DNA from: Calidithermus chliarophilus DSM 9957
GTDB lineage: Bacteria > Deinococcota > Deinococci > Deinococcales > Thermaceae
Direction: 5' to 3'
DNA: 50,229 bases
Assembly: GCF_000430045.1 (NCBI RefSeq)
Contig: NZ_KE387027.1
Span: 279,766 to 329,994, forward strand
Shown here: positions 9,499-16,701 of the stretch, piece by piece
Layout of the letters: each line of letters opens with the position of its first letter
Position numbering within the stretch: position 1 is the stretch's first letter
Notes under the pieces: generated by a model
Seen by the model: the letters and a program-made list of their open reading frames with translations, nothing else
Database searches by the model: none
What the model was told of the DNA's origin: nothing
Made by a program: the position numbers and the translations under genes

Positions 9499-11313
9499 AT
9501 GAGACGTCAAGGGATTGCCCTGGTTGCGACGCTAGCGGTCATGGTCGTGGTGGGGGTGCTGGCGTTCGGCACCTTCTTCACCACCCAGATCGAGCAGTTC
9601 GTCACCCGCAACGACATCACCTCCACCCAGGCCAACTACGTGGCCCAGGCGGGGATTCAGAAATACAAGGCCGCCCTCTTCCAGAACTACCGCTGGGTCG
9701 AGAACAAGCTGACCATGGCGGAAGACCCTACCGGCTCGAGCGGCACCACCGGCTCGACGGCCTGTTTCAACGCGCTGGGCGCGGGGCTCGACCTCGACCG
9801 CGACGGCGTGCCCACCCCCTTCACCAACAACCGCATCACCCTCAGCCCCGAGGTCGTCAAGGACGCCAACGGCCGGACCATCGGCAGCTACACCATCACC
9901 CTCGTCCGCGACCCCGGCAACGCCCAGATCTTCACCCTCGAGTCCCGCGGCACCTCCGGCGGCGCGACGTCCACCATGCGCATGACCGTGCGCCTGACCA
10001 ACACCGGCTTCCTCTCCAACGCCATCTTCGCCGGGCAGGGGCAGTCCAACAAGTTCATGAACGGCAACACCTCCATCCGCGGGGGCATCTACGTGGTGGG
10101 GACCAACCCCGAGACGCCGGTGATCATCTCCAACGGCAACTTCCAGATGCTCAACGACTACAACGTCCGCACCGGCGAGTACGACCAGGTGGTCCGCGAC
10201 GCGATGGACGACGCCAACGAGAAGGTGGACGACCTCTGCGCGAGCCTGCGCGTGCAGTACGGGAAGGTGGACATCAGCGGCAGCTCGCAGGTGGGCATGC
10301 CGACCAACAAGCTCAAGGGCGTCTACGTGGGCCGGGGACCCCAGGACATCATCGGCACCCCCAACTCCTCCACCGGCTGCCCCGCGAGCCAGAAGTACCT
10401 CTGCACCGAGGACGGCCCCTCCGCCTTCGACATCCTCACCGACCCGCCCAAGTTCCCCACGCTCAACGCCCCCAACGCCGGCTGTGACCCGAACAACCCC
10501 ACCCGGTCGTGGCGGCAGTGCATCAACGCCCAGGCCGAGACCTCGGGCAAGGGGTTGCACCTGAGGTACACCGCTTCGGGGCCGCAGTTGATCGGGCCGA
10601 GCGGCGTGACGCTCCCCCAAAGCTGCGTCGACGCCCTGAAGAACCAGGACATCCCCCTGGGCGTGGGCGACACCAAGAACAAGGGGGGTAGAAACGTCAC
10701 CACCCTGAACAAGGTGGACTGCACCTACACCAACGCCAACGGGCAGAAAGGCGGCTTCCTCTTCGACGCCACCGGCGCCAAGCCGAAGCTCGAGGTCTAC
10801 GGCACGGTGCACCTGGAAGGCTGGGACCTGCGGGTCTTCACCGAGGTGCAGTACGTGGCCCGGACCCACGTCGGCACCGGCAGCGACACCGTGCCCAACG
10901 CCTCGCTGGTCCTGACCAAGCTGGACCCCTCCGACACCGAAGGCGGCAACATCCGCATCGAGGGCAACTTCCTCCCCGACACCACCCGGGGCCTCTTCCC
11001 CCACCACGTGCTGGGCCTGGTGGCCGAGGCCAGCGTGTTCCAGCAGGGGCAGAACATCATGGCGCCCATCTACGCGGGCCAGACCTTCTACACCGGCGAG
11101 AAGCGCAAGCTCTTCGGCTCGGTGGTCTCCAACTACTTCTGCACCACCGACGCCGGGACCAACGGCAACGTGGCCGACTACGGCGGCTGCAACGCCGGCC
11201 AGGGCTCGGAGGTCATCTACGTCAACACCGGCCGCAACAAGCCCTTGATCATGCAGCAGCCCGAGGCCGCCCGCAAGCCTGTCTTCCAGGTGCTCTCCTA
11301 CGAGCGCCGGTAG
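9499..11313 (+). CDS. comZ: ComZ-like competence protein (large tip minor pilin)
   Basis: A 604-residue protein with a PilX-like N-terminus: MRRQGIALVATLAVMVVVGVL is a prepilin-like hydrophobic helix without the usual Glu5, then TQANYVAQAGIQKYKAALFQNYRW. A very long extracellular part follows. It sits directly after three minor-pilin genes, the place of comZ in Thermus thermophilus, where the ComZ protein carries a DNA-binding beta-solenoid inserted in a pilin fold. The Gly/Asn-rich middle (about residues 170-480) fits such a solenoid. It is somewhat longer than Thermus ComZ. Ribosome site AAGGAG. Unlike Thermus, no pilA4 major-pilin-like gene follows. Confidence 0.72.
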   Translation: MRRQGIALVATLAVMVVVGVLAFGTFFTTQIEQFVTRNDITSTQANYVAQAGIQKYKAALFQNYRWVENKLTMAEDPTGSSGTTGSTACFNALGAGLDLDRDGVPTPFTNNRITLSPEVVKDANGRTIGSYTITLVRDPGNAQIFTLESRGTSGGATSTMRMTVRLTNTGFLSNAIFAGQGQSNKFMNGNTSIRGGIYVVGTNPETPVIISNGNFQMLNDYNVRTGEYDQVVRDAMDDANEKVDDLCASLRVQYGKVDISGSSQVGMPTNKLKGVYVGRGPQDIIGTPNSSTGCPASQKYLCTEDGPSAFDILTDPPKFPTLNAPNAGCDPNNPTRSWRQCINAQAETSGKGLHLRYTASGPQLIGPSGVTLPQSCVDALKNQDIPLGVGDTKNKGGRNVTTLNKVDCTYTNANGQKGGFLFDATGAKPKLEVYGTVHLEGWDLRVFTEVQYVARTHVGTGSDTVPNASLVLTKLDPSDTEGGNIRIEGNFLPDTTRGLFPHHVLGLVAEASVFQQGQNIMAPIYAGQTFYTGEKRKLFGSVVSNYFCTTDAGTNGNVADYGGCNAGQGSEVIYVNTGRNKPLIMQQPEAARKPVFQVLSYERR

Positions 11314-11331
11314 GAGGTGCCCGAAGCGCAG

Positions 11332-11355
11332 CCCCCCACCCGCGCGGGTGGGGGG
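11332..11355. terminator. Terminator hairpin between comZ and acpP
   Basis: A perfect 10-bp stem (CCCCCCACCC paired with GGGTGGGGGG) with loop GCGC lies between the convergent comZ and acpP genes. The following ATTGTG is only weakly T-rich. Confidence 0.65.
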
Positions 11356-11369
11356 ATTGTGCTCGAGCC

Positions 11370-11600
11370 CTACTGCTTGCTCTGGATGAAGCTGATCGCG
11401 TCCTGAACGGTGCGGATCTTCTCGGCCTCCTCGTCGGAGATCACGAGCCCGAACTTGTCCTCCAGGCCCATGATGAGTTCGACGGTGTCGAGGCTGTCGG
11501 CGCCCAGGTCTTCGATGAAGCGGGCCTCGGGGGTGATTTTTTCGGCTTCCACGCCGAGTTTGTCGACGATGACTTCTTTGACGGACTCGAGGATATCCAT
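11370..11600 (-). CDS. acpP: Acyl carrier protein
   Basis: A 76-residue acidic protein with the complete acyl carrier signature. [20 protein letters not shown] contains the DSL serine that receives 4'-phosphopantetheine. It carries growing acyl chains for type II fatty-acid synthesis. It is the last gene of the minus-strand fab cluster, after the SH3-GNAT gene. Ribosome site GGAGGG lies 9 bases before the ATG. Confidence 0.97.
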   Translation of the reverse strand: MDILESVKEVIVDKLGVEAEKITPEARFIEDLGADSLDTVELIMGLEDKFGLVISDEEAEKIRTVQDAISFIQSKQ

Positions 11601-11641
11601 GGTTCAAACCCTCCGAAGGGGGATTCTACCACACGGGCCCT

Positions 11642-12379
11642 TCAAGGCCGCTTGAGCCTGCGCAAACCCGCTGGGGTCGGGGTGAAGCCACAGCGACGGT
11701 AGAACGACTCGTGGCGCGGCTCGAAGTCGGCGTGCAGCCACTCGAGGCCCTGCTGCTGCGCGGTGATGGCGGCGATGTCCAGCAGGGCCTTGCCGATGCC
11801 CCGCCGCCGGTAGTCGGGGTGGACGGTGGCGTCGAGGACGAAGCCGTGGAGGCCCCCGTCCCAGGCCAGGTTCACGAAGCCCACCAGCCGCTCGCCGTGG
11901 TAGGCACAGACGTAGGCCAGGCTGCGGCTGAGCACGGGGCCGAAGTCCCTGGGCTGGTGGGCCTCCCAGGCGGCCTCAAACAGCTCGTTGAGGGCTTCGT
12001 CGCTCACTGCCGGGCTCACCCGGTAGGTGATGCTGGGGGACTGGGCGGCCTCGAGGTGATCTGCCGGGACCCACCCGGCCTCGCCGTGGGCGTTGACGCA
12101 CCAGATCCAGCCCCCCACCTCCTCGACGCCCTCGACCACCTTGCCCTCCCGCACGCTGAGCTCGAGGGCGCTGTACGCCCGCACCGCCAGCCCCGTCGTG
12201 CCGTCCACCACCAGGAACTGCTCGTGGACCCAGCCCTCGAGGCCCGAGGGGTGGCGGCACCACACCCAGCCGGGGTACTCGTCGTCCCAGCGCAGCAGGG
12301 TGAGCGGGTCCCCGGCCTTGAAGCGGATGGGGTCTTCGTAGGCCCGCGCGTAGGCCCGGCGCACCCGGTAGGAGAGCAC
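11642..12379 (-). CDS. GNAT acetyltransferase with two N-terminal SH3-like domains
   Basis: A 245-residue protein in three parts. Two SH3-like modules occupy about residues 3-55 (YARAYEDPIRFKAGDPL..GWVWCRHPSGLEGWVHEQFL) and 57-110 (AVRAYSALELSVREGKVVEG..GWIWCVNAHGEAGWVPADHL). A GNAT acetyltransferase fills about residues 112-245, with the acetyl-CoA loop region VHPDYRRRGIGKALLDIA (RRxGxG/A-type). Substrate is unknown. The most likely start is a GTG at 12379, two bases after the fabG stop, so it is probably translationally coupled to fabG. It lies between fabG and acpP, an unusual insertion in this cluster. Confidence 0.8.
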   Translation of the reverse strand: MLSYRVRRAYARAYEDPIRFKAGDPLTLLRWDDEYPGWVWCRHPSGLEGWVHEQFLVVDGTTGLAVRAYSALELSVREGKVVEGVEEVGGWIWCVNAHGEAGWVPADHLEAAQSPSITYRVSPAVSDEALNELFEAAWEAHQPRDFGPVLSRSLAYVCAYHGERLVGFVNLAWDGGLHGFVLDATVHPDYRRRGIGKALLDIAAITAQQQGLEWLHADFEPRHESFYRRCGFTPTPAGLRRLKRP

Positions 12380-12381
12380 GC

Positions 12382-13119
12382 TCAGTGCGGGGTCATCCCG
12401 CCGTCGACGCAGAGGGTCTGGCCGTTGACGTAGGCCGCGTCGTCGGAGACCAGGAAGGCCACCGCCTTGGCCACCTCCTCCGGCTTGCCCAGGCGGCCTG
12501 CGGGGATCTGCTTGAGGTACTCGGCCACCACGCTCTCGGGCAGCTTGGCGGTCATGTCCGACTCGATGAAGCCCGGCGCGACGGCGTTGACGGTGATGCC
12601 GCGGGTGGCGTACTCCTTGGCCACGGACTTGGTGAAGCCGATCAGCCCGGCCTTGGCCGCGACGTAGTTGGCCTGCCCCGGGTTGCCCAGGATGCCCACC
12701 ACGCTGCTGATGTTGACGATGCGGCCCCACTTCGCCCGCATCATGATCTTCACCGCTTCGCGCGTGGCGTGGAAGATGGCCGAGAGGTTGGTCTGGATCA
12801 CCGCGTCCCAGTCCTCGTCCTTCATGCGGATGAGCAGGGTGTCGCGGGTGATCCCGGCGTTGTTGACCAGGACTTCCAGCCCGCCCAAGGCGGCGTTGGC
12901 CTCGCTGACGAGCTGGGCGGCGGCCTGCGGGCTGCTGAGGTCGGCCCCCAGGACCACGGCCTGGGGCGCGCCCTTCTCGCGGGCTTCGGCGGCCACGGCC
13001 TCGGCGGCCTCGCGGCTGGAGGCGTAGTGGATGGCGAGGGAATAGCCTCTGGAGGCCAGCTCCAGCGCGATGGCCTTGCCGATGCCGCGGGATGAACCGG
13101 TTACGAGTGCTTTACGCAT
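12382..13119 (-). CDS. fabG: 3-oxoacyl-[acyl-carrier-protein] reductase
   Basis: A 245-residue short-chain dehydrogenase. It has NADPH-binding TGSSRGIGKAIA, NNAGITRD, catalytic Ser in NISSVVG, and YVAAKAGLIGFTKS (YxxxK). The C-terminal VNGQTLCVDGGM is typical of FabG. It reduces 3-oxoacyl-ACP in the elongation cycle. GGAGG ribosome site 5 bases before the ATG. It lies between fabD and the SH3-GNAT gene in the minus-strand cluster. Confidence 0.95.
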   Translation of the reverse strand: MRKALVTGSSRGIGKAIALELASRGYSLAIHYASSREAAEAVAAEAREKGAPQAVVLGADLSSPQAAAQLVSEANAALGGLEVLVNNAGITRDTLLIRMKDEDWDAVIQTNLSAIFHATREAVKIMMRAKWGRIVNISSVVGILGNPGQANYVAAKAGLIGFTKSVAKEYATRGITVNAVAPGFIESDMTAKLPESVVAEYLKQIPAGRLGKPEEVAKAVAFLVSDDAAYVNGQTLCVDGGMTPH

Positions 13120-13131
13120 GAAACCTCCTGC

Positions 13132-13160
13132 AAATAGCCGATAGCCGATAGCTTATAGCC
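13132..13160 (-). repeat. Solitary GCTATCG heptad array (fragment, inverted)
   Basis: On the minus strand this 29-base stretch reads as heptads GCTATAA, GCTATCG, GCTATCG, GCTATTT, i.e. only the E module of the composite element. It lies inside the fab operon between fabD and fabG, just upstream of the fabG ribosome site. Confidence 0.7.
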
Positions 13161-13187
13161 CACAATCCGGTGGCCTCTTGCCATGGG

Positions 13188-14090
13188 CTACACGCTCTCG
13201 GCGATCTCCTGGGGGGTGGTCAGGCTCTTAGCCTCGACGCCCTCGAGCGTGCGCCCCACCAGGCCGGTGAGCACCCTGCCCGAGCCGAACTCGAGGAAGC
13301 GCGTGGCCCCTTGGGCCTTGAGGTGCTGCAGGATCTCGACCCAGCGCACCGAGTGGGTGATCTGCTCGAGGAGCAGCTCCCGGATCATGCCTGGGCGGTG
13401 TTCGGGCTGGGCCAGCACGTTGGAGAAGACCGGGAAGCGCGGCTCGCGCAGTTCGACCTGGAAAAGGTCGTGGTGCAGGCGGTCGCGGGCGGGGCGCATG
13501 AGCGAGGAGTGGAAGGGGGCCGAGACCGGCAGGGGGACCACCCGCGCCCGGTGCTCCTTGAGGCGCTCGGAGGCCTGGGCCACGCCCTCGGCGGTGCCGG
13601 AGATCACGGTCTGCTCGGGGGAGTTGTAGTTGGCGATCTCCACGCCCTCGATGCCTGCGGTGAGCTCCTGGATGGTCTGGGCGGGCATCTTGAGCACCGC
13701 GGCCATGGCCCCTTTGCCCACCGGGACGGCCTCTTGCATGTACTCCCCGCGCTTGCGCACCAGGCGCAGGCCGTCCTCGAGCGACAGCGTGCCCGCCGCG
13801 ACGTGCGCGGTCCACTCGCCCAGGGAGTGCCCGGCGGCGAAGCTGGGGGGAGCCCCGCCGGCCTCGAGGTAGGCCTGGAAGGCCGCGTAGCCCACCGCCA
13901 GCAGGGCCGGCTGCTGGTTGGCGGTGAGCCTGAGCTCGTCCTCGGGGCCTTCCCACATCAGCTTCAGAAGGCCCGGCAGCGTGGCCTCGGCCCTCTCCAG
14001 CGCTTCACGTGCGGCTTCGGAGCCCTCGTAGAGGGCCTTGCCCATCCCGATTTCCTGTGATCCTTGCCCGGGGAATAGCGCTGCGATCAT
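13188..14090 (-). CDS. fabD: Malonyl-CoA:ACP transacylase
   Basis: A 300-residue protein: ALFPGQGSQEIGMG at the N-terminus, catalytic Ser in GHSLGEWTAHVAAG, Arg in LVRKRGEYMQ, and catalytic His in VSAPFHSSLM. It transfers malonyl from CoA to ACP. The ATG at 14090 is chosen because GGAGG lies 5 bases upstream and the family begins MIAALFPGQGSQ; an upstream in-frame ATG at 14126 lacks this. Follows fabH after a 97-base gap that contains a long hairpin. Confidence 0.95.
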   Translation of the reverse strand: MIAALFPGQGSQEIGMGKALYEGSEAAREALERAEATLPGLLKLMWEGPEDELRLTANQQPALLAVGYAAFQAYLEAGGAPPSFAAGHSLGEWTAHVAAGTLSLEDGLRLVRKRGEYMQEAVPVGKGAMAAVLKMPAQTIQELTAGIEGVEIANYNSPEQTVISGTAEGVAQASERLKEHRARVVPLPVSAPFHSSLMRPARDRLHHDLFQVELREPRFPVFSNVLAQPEHRPGMIRELLLEQITHSVRWVEILQHLKAQGATRFLEFGSGRVLTGLVGRTLEGVEAKSLTTPQEIAESV

Positions 14091-14109
14091 CGGTACCTCC
14101 GGTGTATGG

Positions 14110-14155
14110 CGGATCGCGTCCGTCAACCGCCCGGTGAGCGGCCCGACGCGATCCG
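14110..14155 (-). promoter_or_regulatory. Long hairpin in the fabH-fabD gap
   Basis: An 11-bp outer stem (GGATCGCGTC at 14111-14120 paired with GACGCGATCC at 14145-14154, plus the flanking C-G pair) encloses a smaller CCGC/GCGG stem. There is no T-run, so it is not a typical terminator. It could be an operator, an mRNA processing site or a partial attenuator that adjusts fabD expression relative to fabH. Confidence 0.5.
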
Positions 14156-14187
14156 ATCAACGATGGCTCATTTCCAGCGTATGGCTT

Positions 14188-15171
14188 CTAGCCCCGATCC
14201 GGCTGCCACCAGGTCATCACGCTGGCGGCCCAGGTGAGCCCCGCGCCGAAGGTGACGAAGAGGATGTGGTCGCCGTCGTGGATCTGCCCGGCGTCCAGGG
14301 CTTCCTGCAGCGCGATGGGCATGGAGGCGGTGGAGGTGTTGCCGTAGCGGTCCACGTTCACCCACACCTGCTCCACCGGCAGGCCCAGCCGCTCCCGCGC
14401 CGACTCGATGATGCGGGCGTTGGCCTGGTGGGGGACGAAGAACTTGATCTCCTCGGGGGTGAGGCCTGCTTTCTGGATGGCCTCGAGCGAGGCCTCGTTC
14501 ATCACCCGCACCGCGAACTTGAAGACCTCGCGCCCGTTCATGTAGACCGTCTTGGGCATGGGCAGGTCGCCGGGCAGCCGGGGGTTGAGGCAGCCCAGCG
14601 CCAGCTCCTTCGCGCCCGAGCCGTCGGCGCCGAGCACGAAGGACTTGAAGCCGTAGCCCTCGGGCACCTGCCCGATCACCGCGGCCCCCGCCCCGTCGCC
14701 GAAGAGCACGGCCGTGGAGCGGTCCTGCCAGTTGATGATCTTGGTCAGGGCCTCCGCCCCGATGGCCAGCACCTTCTTGCAGACCCCGCTGTGGACCATC
14801 CCGTAGGCCTGGGCCAGCGCATAGCCCCACCCGGGGCAGCCCGCCAGCAGGTCGTAGGCCCCGGCGTTGAGCTTGAAGTGGTCCTGCACCAAAGCCGCCG
14901 TGGCCGGGAAGAGCGCGTCCGGGGTATTGGTCGCCACGATCACCAGGTCCACGCCCTCGAGCGCCCCCTCCCCGTAGCGCGCGACGAGGTTCTCCACCGC
15001 CCGGATCGCCAGGTCGGAGGTGAACTCGTGCTCATCGGCGATGCGCCGCTCCTTGATGCCGGTGCGGCTGGTGATCCACTCGTCGGAGGTGTCGAGGAAC
15101 TTCTCGAAGTCGTGGTTGGTCATCACCTTCGGGGGCGCATAGGTCCCCAAGGCCAAAATCCCGACGCTCAC
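14188..15171 (-). CDS. fabH: 3-oxoacyl-[acyl-carrier-protein] synthase III
   Basis: A 327-residue ketoacyl synthase III. TSDEWITSRTGIKERRIA, the active-site Cys in DLLAGCPGWGYAL, His in PHQANARI and Asn in RYGNTSTAS make up the Cys-His-Asn triad. The Cys motif (AGCPG) differs slightly from the common AACSG. It condenses acyl-CoA with malonyl-ACP to start fatty-acid synthesis; in this group branched starters are likely. GTG start with GGAGGAG upstream. First of the fab enzymes; plsX, often just upstream, is absent. Confidence 0.93.
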   Translation of the reverse strand: MSVGILALGTYAPPKVMTNHDFEKFLDTSDEWITSRTGIKERRIADEHEFTSDLAIRAVENLVARYGEGALEGVDLVIVATNTPDALFPATAALVQDHFKLNAGAYDLLAGCPGWGYALAQAYGMVHSGVCKKVLAIGAEALTKIINWQDRSTAVLFGDGAGAAVIGQVPEGYGFKSFVLGADGSGAKELALGCLNPRLPGDLPMPKTVYMNGREVFKFAVRVMNEASLEAIQKAGLTPEEIKFFVPHQANARIIESARERLGLPVEQVWVNVDRYGNTSTASMPIALQEALDAGQIHDGDHILFVTFGAGLTWAASVMTWWQPDRG

Positions 15172-15288
15172 GCCACTCCTCCGCGCCGGGCCGGTTGCGT
15201 CATGCGATGTGCAGCCATACCCCGTAAGTTTACCGCTCGAGGCACCGTGCGGTCGTGAACCGCGTTCAATGAAAACGCGCGGGCGGTG

Positions 15289-15533
15289 GCCGTCAGCTTT
15301 CAGCCGTCAGCGGGAGGCTAATAGCTCGTAGCTCGTGGCCTGTGGCTTGTGGTGAAAGGAAGCCCTCCCCGCCCACGGGCAGGGGTATCCCCCCCAGCCC
15401 CCCTTGTTAAGGGGGGTGAAGAAAAGGCGTTTGGCGTCTTACGTTTGGCGTTTGGCGTACGACGTAGGACGTAAGACGCGCGTCCGGCGTTCAGCTATCG
15501 GCTATGGGCTATCAGCTATCGACCATCAGCCAC
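15289..15533 (+). repeat. Composite heptad-repeat element, copy 3 (full)
   Basis: Occupies most of the 414-base gap between fabH and rpmF, where plsX is often found in other bacteria. It has all modules: GCCGTCA/GCTTTCA; AGCTCGT/GGCCTGT/GGCTTGT; the CCTCCCCGCCC hairpin region, here imperfect, and CCCCCCTTGTTAAGGGGGG; GCGTTTG/GCGTCTT; GTACGAC/GTAGGAC; GCTATCG/GCTATGG/GCTATCA. Oriented on the plus strand although both neighbours are on the minus strand. Confidence 0.85.
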
Positions 15534-15535
15534 CC

Positions 15536-15567
15536 AAAACGACAACCCCCTCCGCAACGGGAGGGGG
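15536..15567 (-). terminator. Terminator after rpmF
   Basis: On the minus strand an 8-bp stem CCCCCTCC/GGAGGGGG (15546-15567) is followed by TTGTCGTTTTGG, 19 bases after the rpmF stop. It separates rpmF from the downstream repeat and the fab genes. Confidence 0.65.
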
Positions 15568-15585
15568 CTCATAGGCAGCGCTGCC

Positions 15586-15768
15586 TCAGACTTCCAGCAC
15601 CTTCCGCCCGGCGTAGTATCCGCAGTTGGTGCAGACGGTGTGCGGGGGGATGAGGGTCTTGCACTCGGGGCATTCGCCCAGGGTGGGGGCCTTGAGGGCA
15701 AAGTGGCTGCGGCGGGCATCGCGCCGGGCCTTGGAAGTCTTCTTCTTGGGTACAGGGTGCTTCGCCAT
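15586..15768 (-). CDS. rpmF: 50S ribosomal protein bL32
   Basis: A 60-residue basic protein. It has the conserved start MAKHPVPKKKTSKARRDARR and a zinc ribbon with CPEC and CTNCG pairs, i.e. the four-Cys zinc-binding form. It is part of the large ribosomal subunit. It lies 230 bases downstream of the yceD-like gene and before the fab genes, the widespread yceD-rpmF-fab arrangement. Confidence 0.97.
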   Translation of the reverse strand: MAKHPVPKKKTSKARRDARRSHFALKAPTLGECPECKTLIPPHTVCTNCGYYAGRKVLEV

Positions 15769-15963
15769 TGCGAACCTCTTTCAGCTAGGGAGACGGGGGT
15801 CTCCAAACAAACCGCTCTCGAGTCTACTGTGCAAAAGCGATTTGGTCAACTTCGGGCGAATGCAGGAGACGGGCAGCCGTTTTCCGGTTGCCCGACGTCA
15901 GGCCAATAGGGGTTCCTGGCCTCAGGAGCCCGCGGTCAAAAGCCTTTCCCCACCAGGCCTCTA

Positions 15964-15994
15964 GCTATCGGCCATCGGCTATCGGCTATCGACG
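15964..15994 (+). repeat. Solitary GCTATCG heptad array (fragment)
   Basis: About four heptads (GCTATCG, GCCATCG, GCTATCG, GCTATCG), i.e. only the E module of the composite element. It ends a few bases beyond the stop codon of the yceD-like gene. Confidence 0.7.
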
Positions 15995-15998
15995 TTTC

Positions 15999-16559
15999 CT
16001 ACTCGATCCCCTCGAGGTCGAGCTTCTTGAGCTGCTCGGCCAGCTTGCCCTCCTTGCCCTGCTGGCTGCGCTGGGGGCAGCAGTCCTGGGGGGCACGCTT
16101 GAGGTTGGCCCCGCAGAACTCGCACAAGCCCGGGCAGTCTTCCCGGCAGAGGGTGGTGTAGGGCAGCTCGAGGGCGAAGGCCTCCGAGAGGAAGGGGGCG
16201 AGCTCGAGGTCGGGCTTGCCGAAGAGGAAGATCTCCTCGTCGTCCTCCTCGACGGCCTCGAGGTGCTCGAGGCCCGGCTGGTAGCGCAGCATGTGCTGGA
16301 AGTGGGCGCGCACGGGGGTGGGGGTGGGGTCGAGGCAGCGGCGGCACTCCATCATGGCGTTGCCGGCGATCTCGCCCGACAGCCACAGCTCGTCGTCGCC
16401 CACCGAGGTCACGCTCACCTGCCACAGCGCCTTGTCCTGCAGGGGGATGGTGTCGTTGCCCAGTTCGATCTGGCCGCTGATCTCGCCCTTCGCCTCGGCG
16501 GTGCCGCCCTCGCGCAGCAGGCGGGCCAGGTTGATGCTCTGAATTTCACCGTAGTCCAT
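15999..16559 (-). CDS. yceD: YceD/DUF177 family protein
   Basis: A 186-residue DUF177 protein. CRRCLDP in the middle and C-terminal CREDCPGLCEFCGANL form the Cys-rich motif usual in this family. Homologues are encoded just before rpmF in most bacteria and are linked to 23S rRNA or ribosome maturation. The position here, first in the yceD-rpmF-fab cluster, fits. Exact biochemical role is not settled. Divergent from the arginase gene. Confidence 0.88.
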   Translation of the reverse strand: MDYGEIQSINLARLLREGGTAEAKGEISGQIELGNDTIPLQDKALWQVSVTSVGDDELWLSGEIAGNAMMECRRCLDPTPTPVRAHFQHMLRYQPGLEHLEAVEEDDEEIFLFGKPDLELAPFLSEAFALELPYTTLCREDCPGLCEFCGANLKRAPQDCCPQRSQQGKEGKLAEQLKKLDLEGIE

Positions 16560-16640
16560 TCAAACCACCCTAGCACCGGCCGGGGGCGGGGTCAAGGTGA
16601 AAAAGGTGACGATCCGGCGGCCTCGAGGCGCTTATGCAAA

Positions 16641-16656
16641 GCGTTATGCATAACGC
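16641..16656. promoter_or_regulatory. Perfect 16-bp palindrome upstream of arginase
   Basis: GCGTTATGCATAACGC is a perfect palindrome 46 bases before the arginase ATG, with partial echoes on each side (TTATGCA at 16632, CATGAAT at 16656). The TATGCAT/CATGAAT half-sites recall ArgR-type boxes, but the match is loose. It lies between the divergent yceD and arginase genes. Confidence 0.5.
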
Positions 16657-16701
16657 ATGAATCAAGATACAAACGGCGTTTTTGGCCTATAGCATGGAGG
16701 C

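Noticed and set aside
9532-11607. A very long minus-strand open frame (691 codons) opposite comZ
   Set aside because: It is antisense to a gene with clear pilin features; its translation is Val/Gly/Asp-rich with no domain, as expected from GC-rich codons read backwards.
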